DNA from: Persicaria tinctoria
Taxonomy: Eukaryota; Streptophyta; Magnoliopsida; Caryophyllales; Polygonaceae
Assembly: GCA_037127255.1 (NCBI GenBank)
Contig: JBANSL010000008.1
Coordinates: forward strand, 41,615,373-41,679,372
Reading direction: 5' to 3'
Length of the DNA stretch: 64,000 bases
A program made the position numbers and the translations under genes. This document shows, in pieces, positions 23,601-35,935 of the stretch. Positions within the stretch are counted from its first letter, which is position 1. Every line of letters starts with the position of its first letter. Below the pieces are notes generated by a model. That model saw only the letters and a program-made list of their open reading frames with translations. It had not been told where the DNA came from and searched no databases.

Positions 23601-24789
23601 TCTCCTCTCCTACAATCTGAGTACCCTCATCAGTTGTGATTGTTCGAATACACTTTCTGTTCCGTTTGCCTGTCGCTATTCTATGAAAATATCCCGTGTT
23701 AGAGTCCGAGAGCCTCAAATGCCTAGTTTTAGCTCTCTGACTCTAGTAAGATTTCTGGAATAACAGCAACTTTTCCTTTTTGCGTATTAGTCTATATTCC
23801 CTTGTTTGTTGATGATCATTGATTCCTTGAGTCTGTCCCTGCTATAATTGCAGCAGCTGGTCCTCTACTATCTGTAGTTGTCGAAAGATGTTTCCAAAGG
23901 AGGTTTTATTCCATGTTTTCGCTTTTTCTTTAAGGGTTTTGGTTTTGCGGATAAGTTGGTACATAGCAGAGCCATGACACTGATAACGCCATGCCTGTTT
24001 TATAATGTTTCGGAAGTCTCCACGCTGTAGCCATCAATTTTCAAATTTGAAAGGGGGTGGCTTGAAGTTTTGATTGGTTGTTAGTTCTATTGTGATCGGA
24101 CAATGGTCAGATGATGAAAAAGCTCCGTTTTTCGTGGTTAAACCTGGATATTTCTGTATAATTTCGTTTTGGACCAATACCCGGTCCAACTTTTCTTTTA
24201 TGTTGCCTTCTTCGGCTTGTTTTTTCCTCCATGTGAATTTGTTTCCCCACGATGGGATCTCTTCAAGAGAACACTGATTTTTTATTTTCATTAATCTTGC
24301 AAATCTTCGTGGTTGCGTGAACGCACCACCCTCTTTTTCTATAAAATTCCCAATTTCATTCAGATCCCCCATGATCATGCATGGGATAGTTGCTTGCTTT
24401 ATGTCCTGAATTACCGGGCTCCAAAACGCAAATTTTTCATGTTCGTGTGGTGGAGCATACACAAACCAAATTAAGCAGGAGAAGTTGTCATTGTTGTTAA
24501 TATATTTGATTGTAATAGCTCGACTTTCTTGCGAGATGATTTCTATTTGTTCGTTTAGAAAACTATTTTCCTTCCATAGTAATCCTATTCCCCCTTTTCT
24601 CCCTTGAGCAGGTGACCAATTGGCCTTGTCGAAACCTGAGCTCAACCAAACCGAAGGTTCAGGTACGTGGTCAGTTTTTGTTTCTGCTAGCGCAAGCACC
24701 TGGATATGCTCCGCTTTGCATCTAGTGTTTATGTCCGTCCAGAAGGTCGGCCTTCCTATTCCACGACAATTCCAGAAACTGAATTTCAT
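20631..24789 (-). pseudogene. LINE-2 ORF2: endonuclease, RT and RNase H with two stops and a frameshift
   Basis: Endonuclease part 24789-24034 begins MKFSFWNCRGIG and has GDLNEI and SSDHCPI. An in-frame TGA (24034-24036) ends it where the relative reads FENTWLQR. A second in-frame stop, TAG, is at 23743-23745. The RT frame then runs to 21226 with SPGPDG, YRPISL, LRQGDPLSPFLF and FADD. At 21256-21278 a run of 23 C on the sense strand breaks the frame. One C fewer would join it to the RNase H frame (21281-20631: NFDGS, QAEAAAL, EGDS, NRVADK), where all catalytic acids are kept. Confidence 0.88.
21256..21278 (+). repeat. Poly-G run of 23
   Basis: An uninterrupted G run lies inside LINE-2 ORF2 at the RT/RNase H junction, giving poly-Pro on the coding strand and a frame break. 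It may be real or an assembly length error. Confidence 0.9.
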
Positions 24790-25452
24790 AATGAACCTGC
24801 TTTTGGAGAGCTCGAGACAGATATTCGGCTCTCCAAGACTTTGTAATATGGAATGGTTATGTTATATTTGGGTTGTTCTGGTGGTTTGAATTCACCGGCT
24901 GCAGGAAAAATGACATACACAACCCACAACGTCAAGATCCCACACATGAACTGCCAGCTAGGGACAAAAAGACCACAACACACACAAGGCTTGATTGTGT
25001 TATAGTCCAGATAATTGGTGAAGTTGGGTGTCGCACACCCTACGCTTCCAATGCGCCAGCAACTACCCCTTGACCCCCACACATCCCAAATTAAAAGGGG
25101 GCAGCATATATAAGACCATACAATACTTGCTTCCTTAATATAACCTTTACATAACTGAGTACTTGACTTGCTGGGGGCATCCCCCTTACTCCTACGACTG
25201 TTAACATCATTCCAACCAAGTGATAAACCTACCATCATCTCTTCTAACAAAAGACATGCACTAGAAGAGATGGGATTATTTGCCATGCCGATATACAAAC
25301 ACCACGATTTTAAACACCACACATGCCATAGTTTCGATTTTTCTAGGAAATACGAAATCACAAAGGAGCTTACGATTTCATACAGTATAGAAGGACTTAC
25401 TTCAACTAGCGCCAACACTAACCCGGCGCACCCCCCATGCTTGCTTAGTTGC

Positions 25453-27096
25453 TTACTCATTGCGAGGCTTCTTGATTCCGCTTCCCATCAGAGTCGATGA
25501 AGCGGTGTCGGCTTCCCCATATCCCGTCTTGCGTTTGCTAGATTCAGACGTGGAGCTCGTTTTGACCTCAAGCATCTCCAGTTTGTTAGTCACATATGCA
25601 GAGGTTGTAAACATACCTGGGGTTGCCCTGATGGACTCAGCCAGCGCTCCTGGGTTGCTTAGATTGGGCAAGACAAACTCCTCGCCCGGAGGTATGTTTT
25701 GGAGGAAAACATCAAAATCCTCTTGCGAGAAGTGCGCCATCGGATCTAAGCCCTCCACAGAAAGCGGCTGCTCACCCTCATCAGTGTCCATATACATGTC
25801 ATCATCATCCTCAAACTCAAAAACGGACTCCTGGGGTGCCATCAGCTCCATAAAAGCCTCATCATTTGGGATTTCCGGCATCAGGGGTAAGAAAACCACC
25901 ATGGGGGGTGGCTCCTCAACATGTATCTGCTCAATGAGTTGGCTCGAGCGATGCTCCTTTTCAGTAGCAGACTTTGGTGCAACCTCCGGAGCACACACAG
26001 AAGCAACCACACCTCCAGAGGAGTCATGACCACCAGAGGCAGTAGGCGAAGGTGGCACAGGGGATTTGGGTCGAGAGGGAGCATTCACACCAACCAATTT
26101 GAAGAGCTCCGCCCTGGCGTTTCCCACCTTGAAGGTAGACGGCTCATGCCTCTTTCTAGCAGCAACGGTGACCCATTCTCGAGCAGCATCTCCGCTACCC
26201 TCCTCCTCCCGGCCAGGCGCAGCCCTAGGACCGCGTGCACCAGCAGAGGAGGAGAAAGGAGTTTTCTTTCTCATCGGACAATCAAGAAAAAAGTGATCCT
26301 GCTTGCCGCAACTCCCGCACCCTTCAGGATACTCTTAAAAAAACACAGGATACTCCACCAGGTTATCAAATTCATCAGGGACGAGCACATACTTGTTTGG
26401 GATTTTGGTGATGTCCACATTGATGCAGATACGGGGGTACCGGACCCTCTTCCCCTTAGCAGTGAAGGCATCTAGCTTAAGGACCCTTCCGAACTCATTG
26501 TCTTCTATGATAGAAGTGAGCACCGATTCACTGATATACTCGGCCGGCAAGCCTGGAATACGAATCCACATGTCCAAGACAGTCAGAGGATCCGCCACCG
26601 GGTCGAAACCTTGACGCCAGGGCTTGAGTAACAGCAATTGACCTTGGATATGGAATGGGCGGCCATTCCACACCCGCTCCTTGTCCGCAGGGGCCGAGAA
26701 CTTCAATTCAAACCAGTTGTTCGCCATAGGTATGACCTGGAAACTGCCCTCCAAGAACTTCCAATCAAAGCGTATCTTCTTCCTGATTTCCTTGAGCTCC
26801 AATGGATCACCAATAATGGTGGCAAAGAGAGTAGTGCTCTTCAGCTTGGTGATGTTCTCCCTAACGCCGGCCAGCCTGGCCTTATACTGCTCGATGTTGA
26901 AAGGTATAAAACCTCTCTTGTTTTCAGATGGGAGTGCCGGAGCACCACCCAAATCCGCAGGGCCAGAACCCCCTTTGGATTGATTGATTGGGGCCGTGGA
27001 AGACGGGCACCCGAGAGTTCCCTCCGTATCATTTGCTTGGCCAGGAAGCTCCTCCGATAGGATTTGCTTCCCCTTTTCCTTTGCTGTTCGAGCCAT
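25453..27096 (-). pseudogene. LINE-2 ORF1: DUF4283-like and CCHC protein with one in-frame stop
   Basis: Nucleic-acid-binding ORF1 of plant L1 elements, which coats the LINE RNA. The most likely start is the ATG at 27096 (MARTAKEKGKQ). The N-terminal half has the DUF4283-type region (about residues 70-240: LKEIRKKIRFDWKF, NNWFELKFS, LDMWIRIPGLPAEY). Right after EYPVFF there is an in-frame TAA (26335-26337), then EYPEG and a perfect CX2CX4HX4C knuckle (26278-26319). The frame then continues as an acidic, Ser/Pro-rich tail to 25453. The repeated GAGTATCCTG on both sides of the stop suggests a 21-bp duplication-type insertion created it. Confidence 0.8.
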
Positions 27097-27548
27097 TGTT
27101 CCTCCCACAACACCAAAAGCAAGAAAAAAGTTATCAGTTTGAGAAAGAGATTGGAAAGAGATTGAGAGAAGGTAAGGAAGACCTCCCTCCACAATCCATA
27201 TAAATAATATTTGATCAAGCCGAAGGATCGAAAGGATCCAAACACCATACCTCTGCAATTGCATAATTAATGCACACTCATACCCCTGAACCTCACACAA
27301 TGTCGCCTGCGAAGAGCTTACTGTAGCGAGCGCCCCAAATCTCAAAGATTTGATTCTTCCTTGCGGCGGAAGGATCCAAGCACACCTCCACCTTCCCCAT
27401 TTACTCCATTGTACTATTAGATTCTCACCACTCCTTAAGAGACACCACCAACTCCAGAATGAAGCTTCGGCGGAATTAAGACCATGGCAACGCACACACT
27501 CAACATTAATTGGATTAGGCCATACCTCTATCCCAAAACACCAAATTA

Positions 27549-27564
27549 GGGGGGGGGGGGGGGG
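27549..27564 (+). repeat. Poly-G run of 16 in the LINE-2 5' UTR
   Basis: A second G homopolymer in the same element, close to its 5' end (poly-C on the transcribed strand). Confidence 0.85.
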
Positions 27565-27735
27565 TAGCCATGTGGGAGAGTAATAGAGCAAAAGCCCCAT
27601 CAAAACTCAAGGATTCAATGATCAGAGGAATGGATTTGGGAGCACGCTCGTCGCTAGGGTTCACCTTCGCAAGGGAGACGGGTTTCAGGAGTTTCTCTCT
27701 CATCGGGTAGTCGAATTAGCGTTCATGAGTTTATT

Positions 27736-28293
27736 GATATATTTTGAGAGTTGTGATTTATGGAAGATTTTGGGGTTTATTGTTATATTTATTGAGATGT
27801 TGTGTTTATGAGAGCTTGATGTATTATTGAGTTGGTTTGTGTTATGTTGGGAGTTTTTAGAATCTTATTTTTCCGGAATTTATAGCACCACGCGACCAAA
27901 TACAATTTCTTACCCTTATACGGAGTATTTCTTACCAAGCCTCATTACAACCCCGACGAATGGAATCTTCTATGAAGGTTTCCATTGAGTGAAAACCCTC
28001 TTGATGTCCTTATTTTTGCTTGTATATGGAATTGAGGTGAGTGTATGCTTAAAGCCTAAACACATGAGAGTGAGAGATACACATTATCCTTGGTGAGGTT
28101 TGATTTTTGAGCATGCAATCAATTTGATCCCATATATACATGTTATAACGTTTATATGCCTTGATTATATTTGCACTATTGATGATGTTGCTTTTGATGA
28201 GTAAAATTGTAAAAGGATCTCCTGTGGGGTGCATAGATGATGTTTTTGTCGTATGGTTGCTTGAGGACAAGCAAGAGTTAAGCGTGGGGGATT
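27736..28293 (+). mobile_element. 3' internal remnant and polypurine tract of a gypsy-type element
   Basis: The stretch ends GAGGACAAGCAAGAGTTAAG, then a purine-rich GCGTGGGGGATT run, then TGATAATGC. This is the standard junction of plant Tat/Athila-type interiors with their 3' LTR. No coding domain survives. LINE-2 appears to have inserted in its upstream part. Confidence 0.6.
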
Positions 28294-28842
28294 TGATAAT
28301 GCATATTTCATAGATGCATTATATGTGTTTATTATTGCATCTAGATATGGGTTTTGCATATGTTTTAGTCTAGTTTCATATCTTGCTTGTGAAATATTCG
28401 AGTTCGGAATCTACGCCTTTTTAGTGTTTATTCTGCAGTTTTACATTTCGACCTTGGATGAGATCTTGGAAGAGCTTAGCAGACATGTTTTGGAGCATAT
28501 GAAGGCTGGGGAAGAGGCTACGAAGGAGCAAGGAAGCACAACATTGAAGAGAAGAAGAAAGTCGTCACTGCGTAGGGCGGCGCCCGCCGTGCCTTAGGCA
28601 GTTGTCCGCCGTGTTCAACAATCCCGATTTGGATCCGAAGATTCTATTTCTTATTATTATATTATTATATTTCTAGGGTTTTCCATGACTCTTTATTAGG
28701 TTATTTCTATTGTTTTCAACCGTGTGAGAGCGTGTGTGTTGGAATAATTGAGAGAGGTTAGACAATGAACGTTTTAAAAGAGAAGAGATGTTTTTGGCCT
28801 ATGACTTGCTAAACTCATAGTTTTGCATGTGATTCGAAGACA

Positions 28843-29198
28843 ATGTGCATGATTCGATCCAAACCGAATTTTTGGGCCGAACCAACACAAACCAAACCTA
28901 ACCGAAACTTTTCGGTTCGAGAATTTCCATTTTTCGGTTTCGTTTCAGTTTGTGTTCGGTTTGTGTTAAACCGAATTTTTTTATACACTACATAAATACA
29001 TTGTATATATATTTGTATACTTTATATATACACACATACTTACTATATATACATATATATAGCGTATAATTGTATATATATACACACATATATACATTAT
29101 ATTTGCAATTGTATATATATTTTAATCTTGTATACTTTATAAAGCATACAACTACAATGTATATATGTACACTGTATTTGTAGCCGTATATATATATA

Positions 29199-29277
<79 letters not shown>

Positions 29278-29467
29278 ACTTTAATTATTATTTTTATGGA
29301 AATTCGGTTCAATTATGTTAAAACTGAACCGAACACAAACCGAACTGGCAAATAACCGAACCGAACCTAATACTTTCGGTTCGGCTTTCGGTTTGAAATT
29401 TTGAGATTTTCGGTTTCGGTTCGGTTCGGCCCGGTTCGGTTAAGTTTTAGACCAATGAACACCCCTA
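28843..29467. mobile_element. hAT-like MITE with CCGAA/TTCGG-rich arms
   Basis: The right end (GACCAATGAACACCCCTAG) is a common plant hAT-type terminus. The left end (ATGTGCATGATTCG) is a decayed inverted match. GAAGACA occurs on both sides (28836-28842, 29468-29474) and fits a hAT TSD of 7 of 8 bases. The arms hold inverted AACCGAA/TTCGGTT arrays around an AT-rich centre. No transposase. Confidence 0.55.
29187..29272. repeat. TA microsatellite
   Basis: Nearly pure TA dinucleotide repeat inside the hAT-like MITE. The small Ile/Tyr ORF over it is an artefact. Confidence 0.9.
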
Positions 29468-30235
29468 GAAGACATGGTTGAATAGATTGTGAGGATTTGA
29501 TTCTATTTAGTTATTCATTAGTATATTTATCATCTTGTGTCTATTGATTATATTTGTGTTTCTTTCTATGATTGATCATCATGTTAGGAATTGCATCTTA
29601 GCTATGAATTCGTTGTTGTTTTCTTGATAGCAAATAAAGGTATTCAAGTAGTGATATTTCCTTGTCTTTGTAGTGGATGCTTTCGATTGATCTATATCGC
29701 TAGATGTCAATTAGGGCCGAGTATGGTTTGCGCCTATTTGTCTTAATTGCATTGAATCGATATGCAATCGGTCTAAAAGCTTGAGTGTTTAATGCTATTC
29801 TGTAGTGATATTGAATAAGGTGATTGTATCCCTGCGGATCCTTCAACTTTAGTCAAGTAGACATATGCCTATGAATAATTGATGAATCAATCCTATGACC
29901 ATGAACCTCAACCATTGTCAGAGAATTACAGGTGAAATGCTTCTTCTATCTTTATTATCAATCACTTTGCAATCATTAGTTTTCTTTACTTTATTTGTTA
30001 TCAATTTGTCACAAGTCATTGCTTTTGTCATAAGAGTCATTGTTAGAGATATTGCATAGTATTCTATTTCTCTTTGTGGGTTCGACTCCGGACTTCATCG
30101 TTATACTAGTAGTTGTTTGGTTTATCAAAATCATTGATTTACTAATCTATTGGTTTTGAGCTTTGAGTTAAGATATTATTAATATCTGCAAAGGGCGAAA
30201 GTGTCACCGACGTTCGTCCCGCACCAACCTTGCCC

Positions 30236-30650
30236 ACAAAAATAGCTCAGAACGTTGTTTTAAAGTTATTTTAAAAACATCAGTTCCTCACATTAGTAGG
30301 ACTATTGGAAATAATGCTTGTATTGGGGTTTTTCAACAAATGTTTTAGGACTTCTTTGCCCCACATTGATTGCAAGAGGTATTTGAAGAGGTGTTTATAA
30401 AGATGAGTTATTGAATGGGTTTTTGAGAGATGGGATATGAGTCCCACACTACTGGCAAAAACAGCTCAGAATGCTGTTTTAAAGTTATTTTAAAAACCTC
30501 GATTCCTCGCATTAGTGGGAGACTGTTGGAAATAATGCTTGTATTGGGGTTTTTCAACAAAGGTTTGAGGACTTCTTTCCCACATTGATTGCAAGAGGTG
30601 TTTATAAAGATGAGTTATTGAATGGGTTATTAAAAGATGCAATAGGAGTC
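30236..30650 (+). repeat. Tandem duplication, two copies of about 200-240 bp
   Basis: Copy one starts near 30236 and copy two near 30472. Both carry GTTTTAAAGTTATTTTAAAA, TTGGAAATAATGCTTGTATT, TTTTTCAACAAA, CACATTGATTGCAAGAGG and TTTATAAAGATGAGTTATTG. About 85-90% alike by eye. TGTTGGAA starts resemble copia-type LTR edges, but no matching CA end was found. Confidence 0.6.
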
Positions 30651-30698
30651 CATCACTGGCGATCCACTACCACTGTCGATTTGTGTTCGTGGTACTTG

Positions 30699-30925
30699 TT
30701 GAGATTTTTTTTATATTAAGTTTTGGTTCGCCTCGAATAAACATCGACAGAGGTTTCTTATAACGCCTCTGAAGTTTATCATTTCGTTTGTATCAGCTCC
30801 AAGATTCTCTTTTGAGATTATTTTTATATTAAGTTTTGGTTCGCCTCGAATAAACTTCGACATAGGTTTCTTATAACGCCTCCGAAGTTTATCATTTCGT
30901 TTGTAACAGCTCCAAGATTCTCTTC
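30699..30925 (+). repeat. Tandem duplication, two copies of 113 bp
   Basis: Copies at 30699-30811 and 30812-30925 share TATATTAAGTTTTGGTTCGC, TTTCTTATAACGCCTC and GCTCCAAGATTCTCTT with only a few mismatches. No coding content. Confidence 0.8.
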
Positions 30926-31328
30926 TGATTTTTCACTGATGGAGCATTTCTTTTGATCATTTTACAAAACCGAAGCTCTTATGTTTCAAGACACGCGTCT
31001 TCCATATTCTTCTCCTGTCCTCTCATATAGAGAAAATTGTTATGTGTTCCTGGCATTTATTCCATACATTCGTAGACAAAGTGCACGCTATCAAATGTGC
31101 TATATAACCTTAAGGTGTGACGCTTATAGCCGAACCGACCTGCACCACGGTATCAGGGCAAAATCACTTCTAAGATAGTGGTCTCTTTCATACCACGCGT
31201 CTCTTTCATACCACGCCACAACTTTGACAAGAGTTTTCAAATCGAATCTTTCACTAGCATTTTCCAAAAAATAAAATCGAGGTCAACATTCCTTATCACT
31301 CCAAGTCTCCAACAAGAGGATGTGTAAG
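30926..31328. other. Intergenic DNA, no gene seen
   Basis: No convincing ORF or repeat before the LINE-3 tail. The small plus-strand ORF at 30981-31178 has no recognisable feature. Confidence 0.5.
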
Positions 31329-31341
31329 CTATTGAGACATT

Positions 31342-31375
<34 letters not shown>

Positions 31376-31410
31376 AAACGGAAAAAATTTGACCATAGAG
31401 TTGAGCTCTA

Positions 31411-34400
31411 TCAGTCAAGAGCATCCTTGCGGATGAGACTATGCAACAGAGAGTCATCAGGAGTCCAGATACCGTAGAAGGCTGGAGTGATACGGGATAA
31501 GCGATCAGCTACCAAATTTGCCTCACGGAAGACATGACAAATCTCAACAGAACCAAAAAAGCCCAGCGAGACTAGACTGTCGAGGACAATCATTTCAGAG
31601 TCTCCAGTAGGCTTCCCTATACCTTTCATACTTTTTATTATTGTTGAGTTGTCTCCTTCAATAATAAGATCTGTGATTTTCAGTTCTGTCGCAGCCCGAA
31701 GTCCCATCCAGAGACCCAAACTTTCACAGCCACAGACATAACTGATTGGTGATGGTCCATTACCAGAGAAAATTGGGGTTCCTACGGAATCACGAATGAT
31801 GAATCCATAAGAGCCTAAACCATCCGCAGAGAACGAACCATCAAAATTTAGCTTATGAGTTCCAATCGGTGGAGGTTCCCATTTGGTTCTCTTTCTCTTT
31901 GATATAGATCTTTGTTTGTCCACATTTGTAGGCGTATTTTTATTGTTTTCACAGTAGTCCGGGCAGTTCAAATTTGATGTTTTCCAGACATATATTTGTT
32001 CCTTTATAAAGGATAATATGCGTCTAATGTCCGGGTTTATGTTTTCAAATAGTGTTTTGTTTCTGAAGTACCCAATACCCCACCAAGCAAAGGCGAGATC
32101 TTCAAAGCATTTTGTTCCTATTGTATTTTTTATTACCCATAGCGTTTTGTTCAAGTGCTCGTCTTTGCTGAAACAACCATTAATTTTCCAAAATGTTCCC
32201 GGGTTGTTTGCAATTAGGGTCTCCCTCGTAACAGGACATTTCCATAATAAATGGTTTAGGTCTTCATAGCAAGAGTCGCAGTGAGGGCAGTTTGTCGGAA
32301 TCCCAAGGCGTCGAGAAGCTAGCTTGACAGAAGTGGGCACTGCGTTTTTAAGGATTTTCCATAGGAAAGATTTTATTTTTGGGGGGATATCTAGTCCCCA
32401 AACCCAATTTGCGTCTAAAGCTTCATGTTTCTTGTGGTTGTAAATCATATCAATAGCAGACTTAGTGCTGAACCATCCATTTTTGCTCCATTTCCAATAA
32501 AGTCCGTCAACTTGGATGTGCTGTGGTATTGGTATTGTCTTGATAGTTTCAATTAGGCTGTTCGGAATTACGTTTTGTAACTCTGCGTGTAGTTTATCTT
32601 GGTTCCATGTTTTGTTGTCTTTGAGAAAATGTTTTATGTTGATTGTATCGTCTATATAGTGAGTTCCTAAGATAGATGAATTCAAAGGTGTTTGGCCTAA
32701 CCACTGGTCTTGCCAAAACTTGATAGAGGCGCCGTCTCCAATAGACCAATTAAGGCCTTGTTTAAACAGCGGGATTAGTTTTATTAACTGGGTCCATTGC
32801 CAGGAAGAGGTACCCTGTTTCCGATATGTGAGTATATTTTGGTTCTTAAGATATTTTTCTTTAATTAGTTTGACCCATGGGCTAGTTGGTTCCGCTAATA
32901 GTTTCCAGAGTAATTTCATTTGAAGAGCTGTATTCATATCCTCCGAGCTACGCAGCCCAAGCCCTCCATTTTCCTTGGTTTTGCAAACCTCATACCAACC
33001 GATGAGGGGCTTATGGTTGGGTCCTTTGTTCTAGAGGAAGTTCCGGTTGATCTTATCAAGTTCCGTATGGACTGATTTTGGTAGCATAAAGCATTGCATT
33101 ATGTGTAGAGGTTTGGCCGCTAGCGTTGTTTTGATTAGAGTGCAACGGCCAGCTTGTGAGAGGCAATTCGCCTTCCATCTGTGAAGTTGTGATTTGGTGT
33201 TAGTTAGAAGTTCCGTGAATTCTTCCTTTGTCATTCTTCCTTCTATTAGGAGGCAGCCCAAATAGGTACCCATCTTAGGGGTGTGCGCTATTTCTAGCAC
33301 GTTTCTGATTAGATTTTTCTGGGTGGTTGTGACGTTTTTTGATGTTTGGAATTGGGATTTGTGTCTATTTACCTTTTGTCCCGAAATAGCTGAGTATTCA
33401 GTGAGAATTTTGTTAATTTGGTCGCAACCGGTTTTGGTTGCTGATGCAAAGATGACGATATCATCTGCGAAGGCTAAGAAAGGAATTTTTGTTCCCCCTC
33501 GCGTGAGTTTGACTCCTATGTGGCTTTGTGGTTTTTCCGATTCATGTTGTAACCCGCGGGCCAGAATTTCCGATATTATTAAGAATAGGTATGGTGAAAG
33601 CGGGCATCCTTGGCGTATTCCCCTCTCGGGAAAGAAGATTTCAGTGGGTTCATTGTTTACTAGTACCGAGTAAGAGACTGTGGTTATGCATTCTTTGATC
33701 CAAAGAGTGAATTTGGCTGAGAATCCAAATTTAGCCAAATTCTGACATAATGGAGAGTAAGAAATTCCAGTCGACCATATCGAATGCTTTTTCCATATCA
33801 AGTTTTACAGCCATCCAGCCTGATTTTCCATTTTTCTTTGAGAATGAGTGAAAAAATTCGTTTGCAATTAAGATGTTATCTTGTATTGATCTGCCTGAAG
33901 AGAAGGCGCTTTGTAGTGGATTAGTTACTTTAGGGATTACCCTTTTGAGTCTTGAAGCTAGAATTTTGGATATAATTTTATATGTTGTTGAGCAGAGACT
34001 ACTATCGCCTATAGTGAGATGTTGTGGTTGGGTTGTCTATCTTTGGTATTAATGCTATGAACGTGTGGTTTGTTTGCTTCAGGATCCTTCCGCTTAGAAA
34101 GAAACTTTTAACTGCTTTGATGACTGATGGTTCCACAATATGCCAGTACTTTTTGAAGAAACCAGCTGGAAAACCATCAGGTCCTGGTGATTTGTCATTG
34201 GCAAGGCTGAAGACAACATTTTTAATTTCAGAGTTCGTGACTTGGCGAGTTAGCCATTCATTATCTTCGTTTGAGATTTCGTTCCCTACATGGTGAAGTA
34301 GGTTGTTTTGCGTTTGTTGCCTAGCATGTTGCGTAAATCTTCGGCTAAAATCGTGTTTGATTAGGTTTCTAATATCTTCTTCTTTGTTAATGGTTATACC

Positions 34401-35566
34401 CGCCGTGGTTTGGAGGTGTTTTATTATGTTTCTATTTCGCCTTCCTGTTGCTATTTTATGAAAGTATTTAGTGTTGGCGTCTATGGATTTTATGTGCATT
34501 CTTTTCGCCCTTTGCCCCCAATATTTCTGCTGGAAGGAAAGGAGGGAGGTGTGCTTAGAAGTGAGCCTTTTGATTTTGTTATCCAGGTTTTGGTTGTAGG
34601 CATTGCAAAGATTCTTTTGTGATTCTAGTAGATCTGTTTCTACTTGTTTAATTTGGCGGAAAACATTTCCAAAGGTTACTTTGCTCCAAAGCTTGCCTTT
34701 TCTTTTAACCTCTTGTAGTTTTTTCGTTAGTTTGAACATTTTCGAGCCAGGGGTGTCTAGCCTCCATGCTGATCGCACAACTGATTCATAGTCTGGTTTC
34801 GTTGTCCATGCCATTTCAAATTTGAAGGGTTGGAATTTTGGTTTGCGGTTATCCATGAGGTCCAAAGTGATCTGAGCGTGGTCTGACTTAAGAAAAGCAT
34901 GGTTTTTCGTACTAAGGTTCGGGAATTGTTTTAGGATAGGGTGGCTAACCATAGCACGATCTAGCTTTTCAAATATGTTATATGTACCATGTTCACGTTT
35001 TCTCCAAGTGTAATCGTTTCCACAAGTTGGGGAGTCTACCAGATTGAAAGTTCTAATAGTGTCTTGGAGTCTTGCAAATCTAATTGCAGATGGGATTCTG
35101 CCCTCTAATTTGTCGGTAGGTTCTAAAATTTCGTTAAGGTCTCCAAGAATAATCAGTGAGTCCTTAGCATTGTGAATATAGTCTGAGAGTGAGGCCCAGA
35201 AGTTGCTTTTTTCCCTTGCGTAAGGGGTTGCATAAACGAATAAGATTTCGACATCAATGTTAAGTGTCGTGTTTATGTAGTCTGCCTGAATGATGCGGTC
35301 CGTCGAGTTTCTAATTGTGAAGGTTTCATTATGGAATTGAGATTCTTTCCAAAGTAGGCAAAGCCCCCCCCCGCTAGACCATTGGAAGGAATGAAATGCA
35401 TTCTGTCAAATCCTGGTTTCCTCCAGCATTTGTCAGGCGGAGGGTTTGTTAATTTAGTTTTGGCTAGCATTAGGATTTTTATGTGTTCTACTTTAGTAGT
35501 TGCTTCGATGTGGGTCCAAACATTCTTTCTGCTAAGGCCTTTAATATTCCAAAAGCTAAACTTCAT
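31411..35566 (-). pseudogene. LINE-3 ORF2: endonuclease, RT and RNase H, multiply broken
   Basis: It starts MKFSFWNIKGLS at 35566. Endonuclease motifs follow (GDLNEI in the middle fragment). RT motifs are SPGPDGFPAGF, GCPLSPYLF (as IRQGCPLSPYLF) and catalytic FADD; RNase H has NFDGS, a Cys-Glu-Ser catalytic Glu, EGDN and VADRL. Breaks: frameshift at a 10-bp C run (35364-35373, plus strand), a frame change between 34952 and 35273, another near 34000, another near 33790, and an in-frame TAG at 33031-33033 replacing the Trp of FFWNK. More diverged from LINE-1 and LINE-2 than those are from each other. Confidence 0.85.
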
Positions 35567-35935
35567 TAAAACCTTTTGAGAAGGAAATGGTAGTTTGAAG
35601 GTTAAGAACTTTGGTTATTAGCGTAGAGATTCTCCGTTTAATGGGGATTTTGGTTTGTTTATGATAAGTGTGAATGGGGGTTTTGGTTTGTTCGTGGTTT
35701 TTGTTGTTTGTTTCATCCATCATTGTGAGAATTGGTGTTAAATTTTGCTGGAGGATTACCCTTAGGAAATATACTTTTTTTTGGGTATGAATTAACCTCT
35801 TTTGGTATAAAGATGTGTCATTAGTATAGAAATTGATATATACCTTAAGGGTAGTGGAGCCAAGGTTTGTAGTGATAGTTTGAGTTTCTAAATAACATGA
35901 GTCAAAACAGTGGTTTAATGTCAAGCTAAAGTTGT

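Larger units (their letters stand above)
20586..27720 (-). mobile_element. LINE-2: full-length but inactivated L1-clade LINE
   Basis: A 15-bp TSD (GTTCATGAGTTTATT) flanks it at 20571-20585 and 27721-27735. The 3' tail on the minus strand is an AAAT-type repeat. ORF1 (27096-25453) has a DUF4283-like domain and a CCHC knuckle; ORF2 (24789-20631) has endonuclease, RT and RNase H. Both carry stops, and ORF2 also has a frameshift at a 23-bp homopolymer. The 7.1-kb length and gene order are the usual plant L1 pattern. This makes it the reference for the odd upstream regions of LINE-1 and LINE-3. Confidence 0.9.
28294..30226 (+). mobile_element. Gypsy-type LTR interrupted by a hAT-like MITE
   Basis: It begins TGATAATGC directly after the polypurine tract. 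It probably ends in the GACGTTCGTCCCGCACCA stretch near 30223-30226, an end type I associate with Tat/Athila LTRs. About 1.9 kb including the 0.6-kb insertion. No partner 5' LTR or TSD is visible, so the element is truncated and the right boundary is approximate. Confidence 0.55.

Noticed and set aside
29097..29312. 71-codon Ile/Tyr repeat ORF
   Set aside because: It is a translation of the TA microsatellite.
30236..30660. Solo copia-type LTR starting TGTTGGAA
   Set aside because: No matching CA end, TSD or primer site could be found; the tandem duplication explains the repetition.
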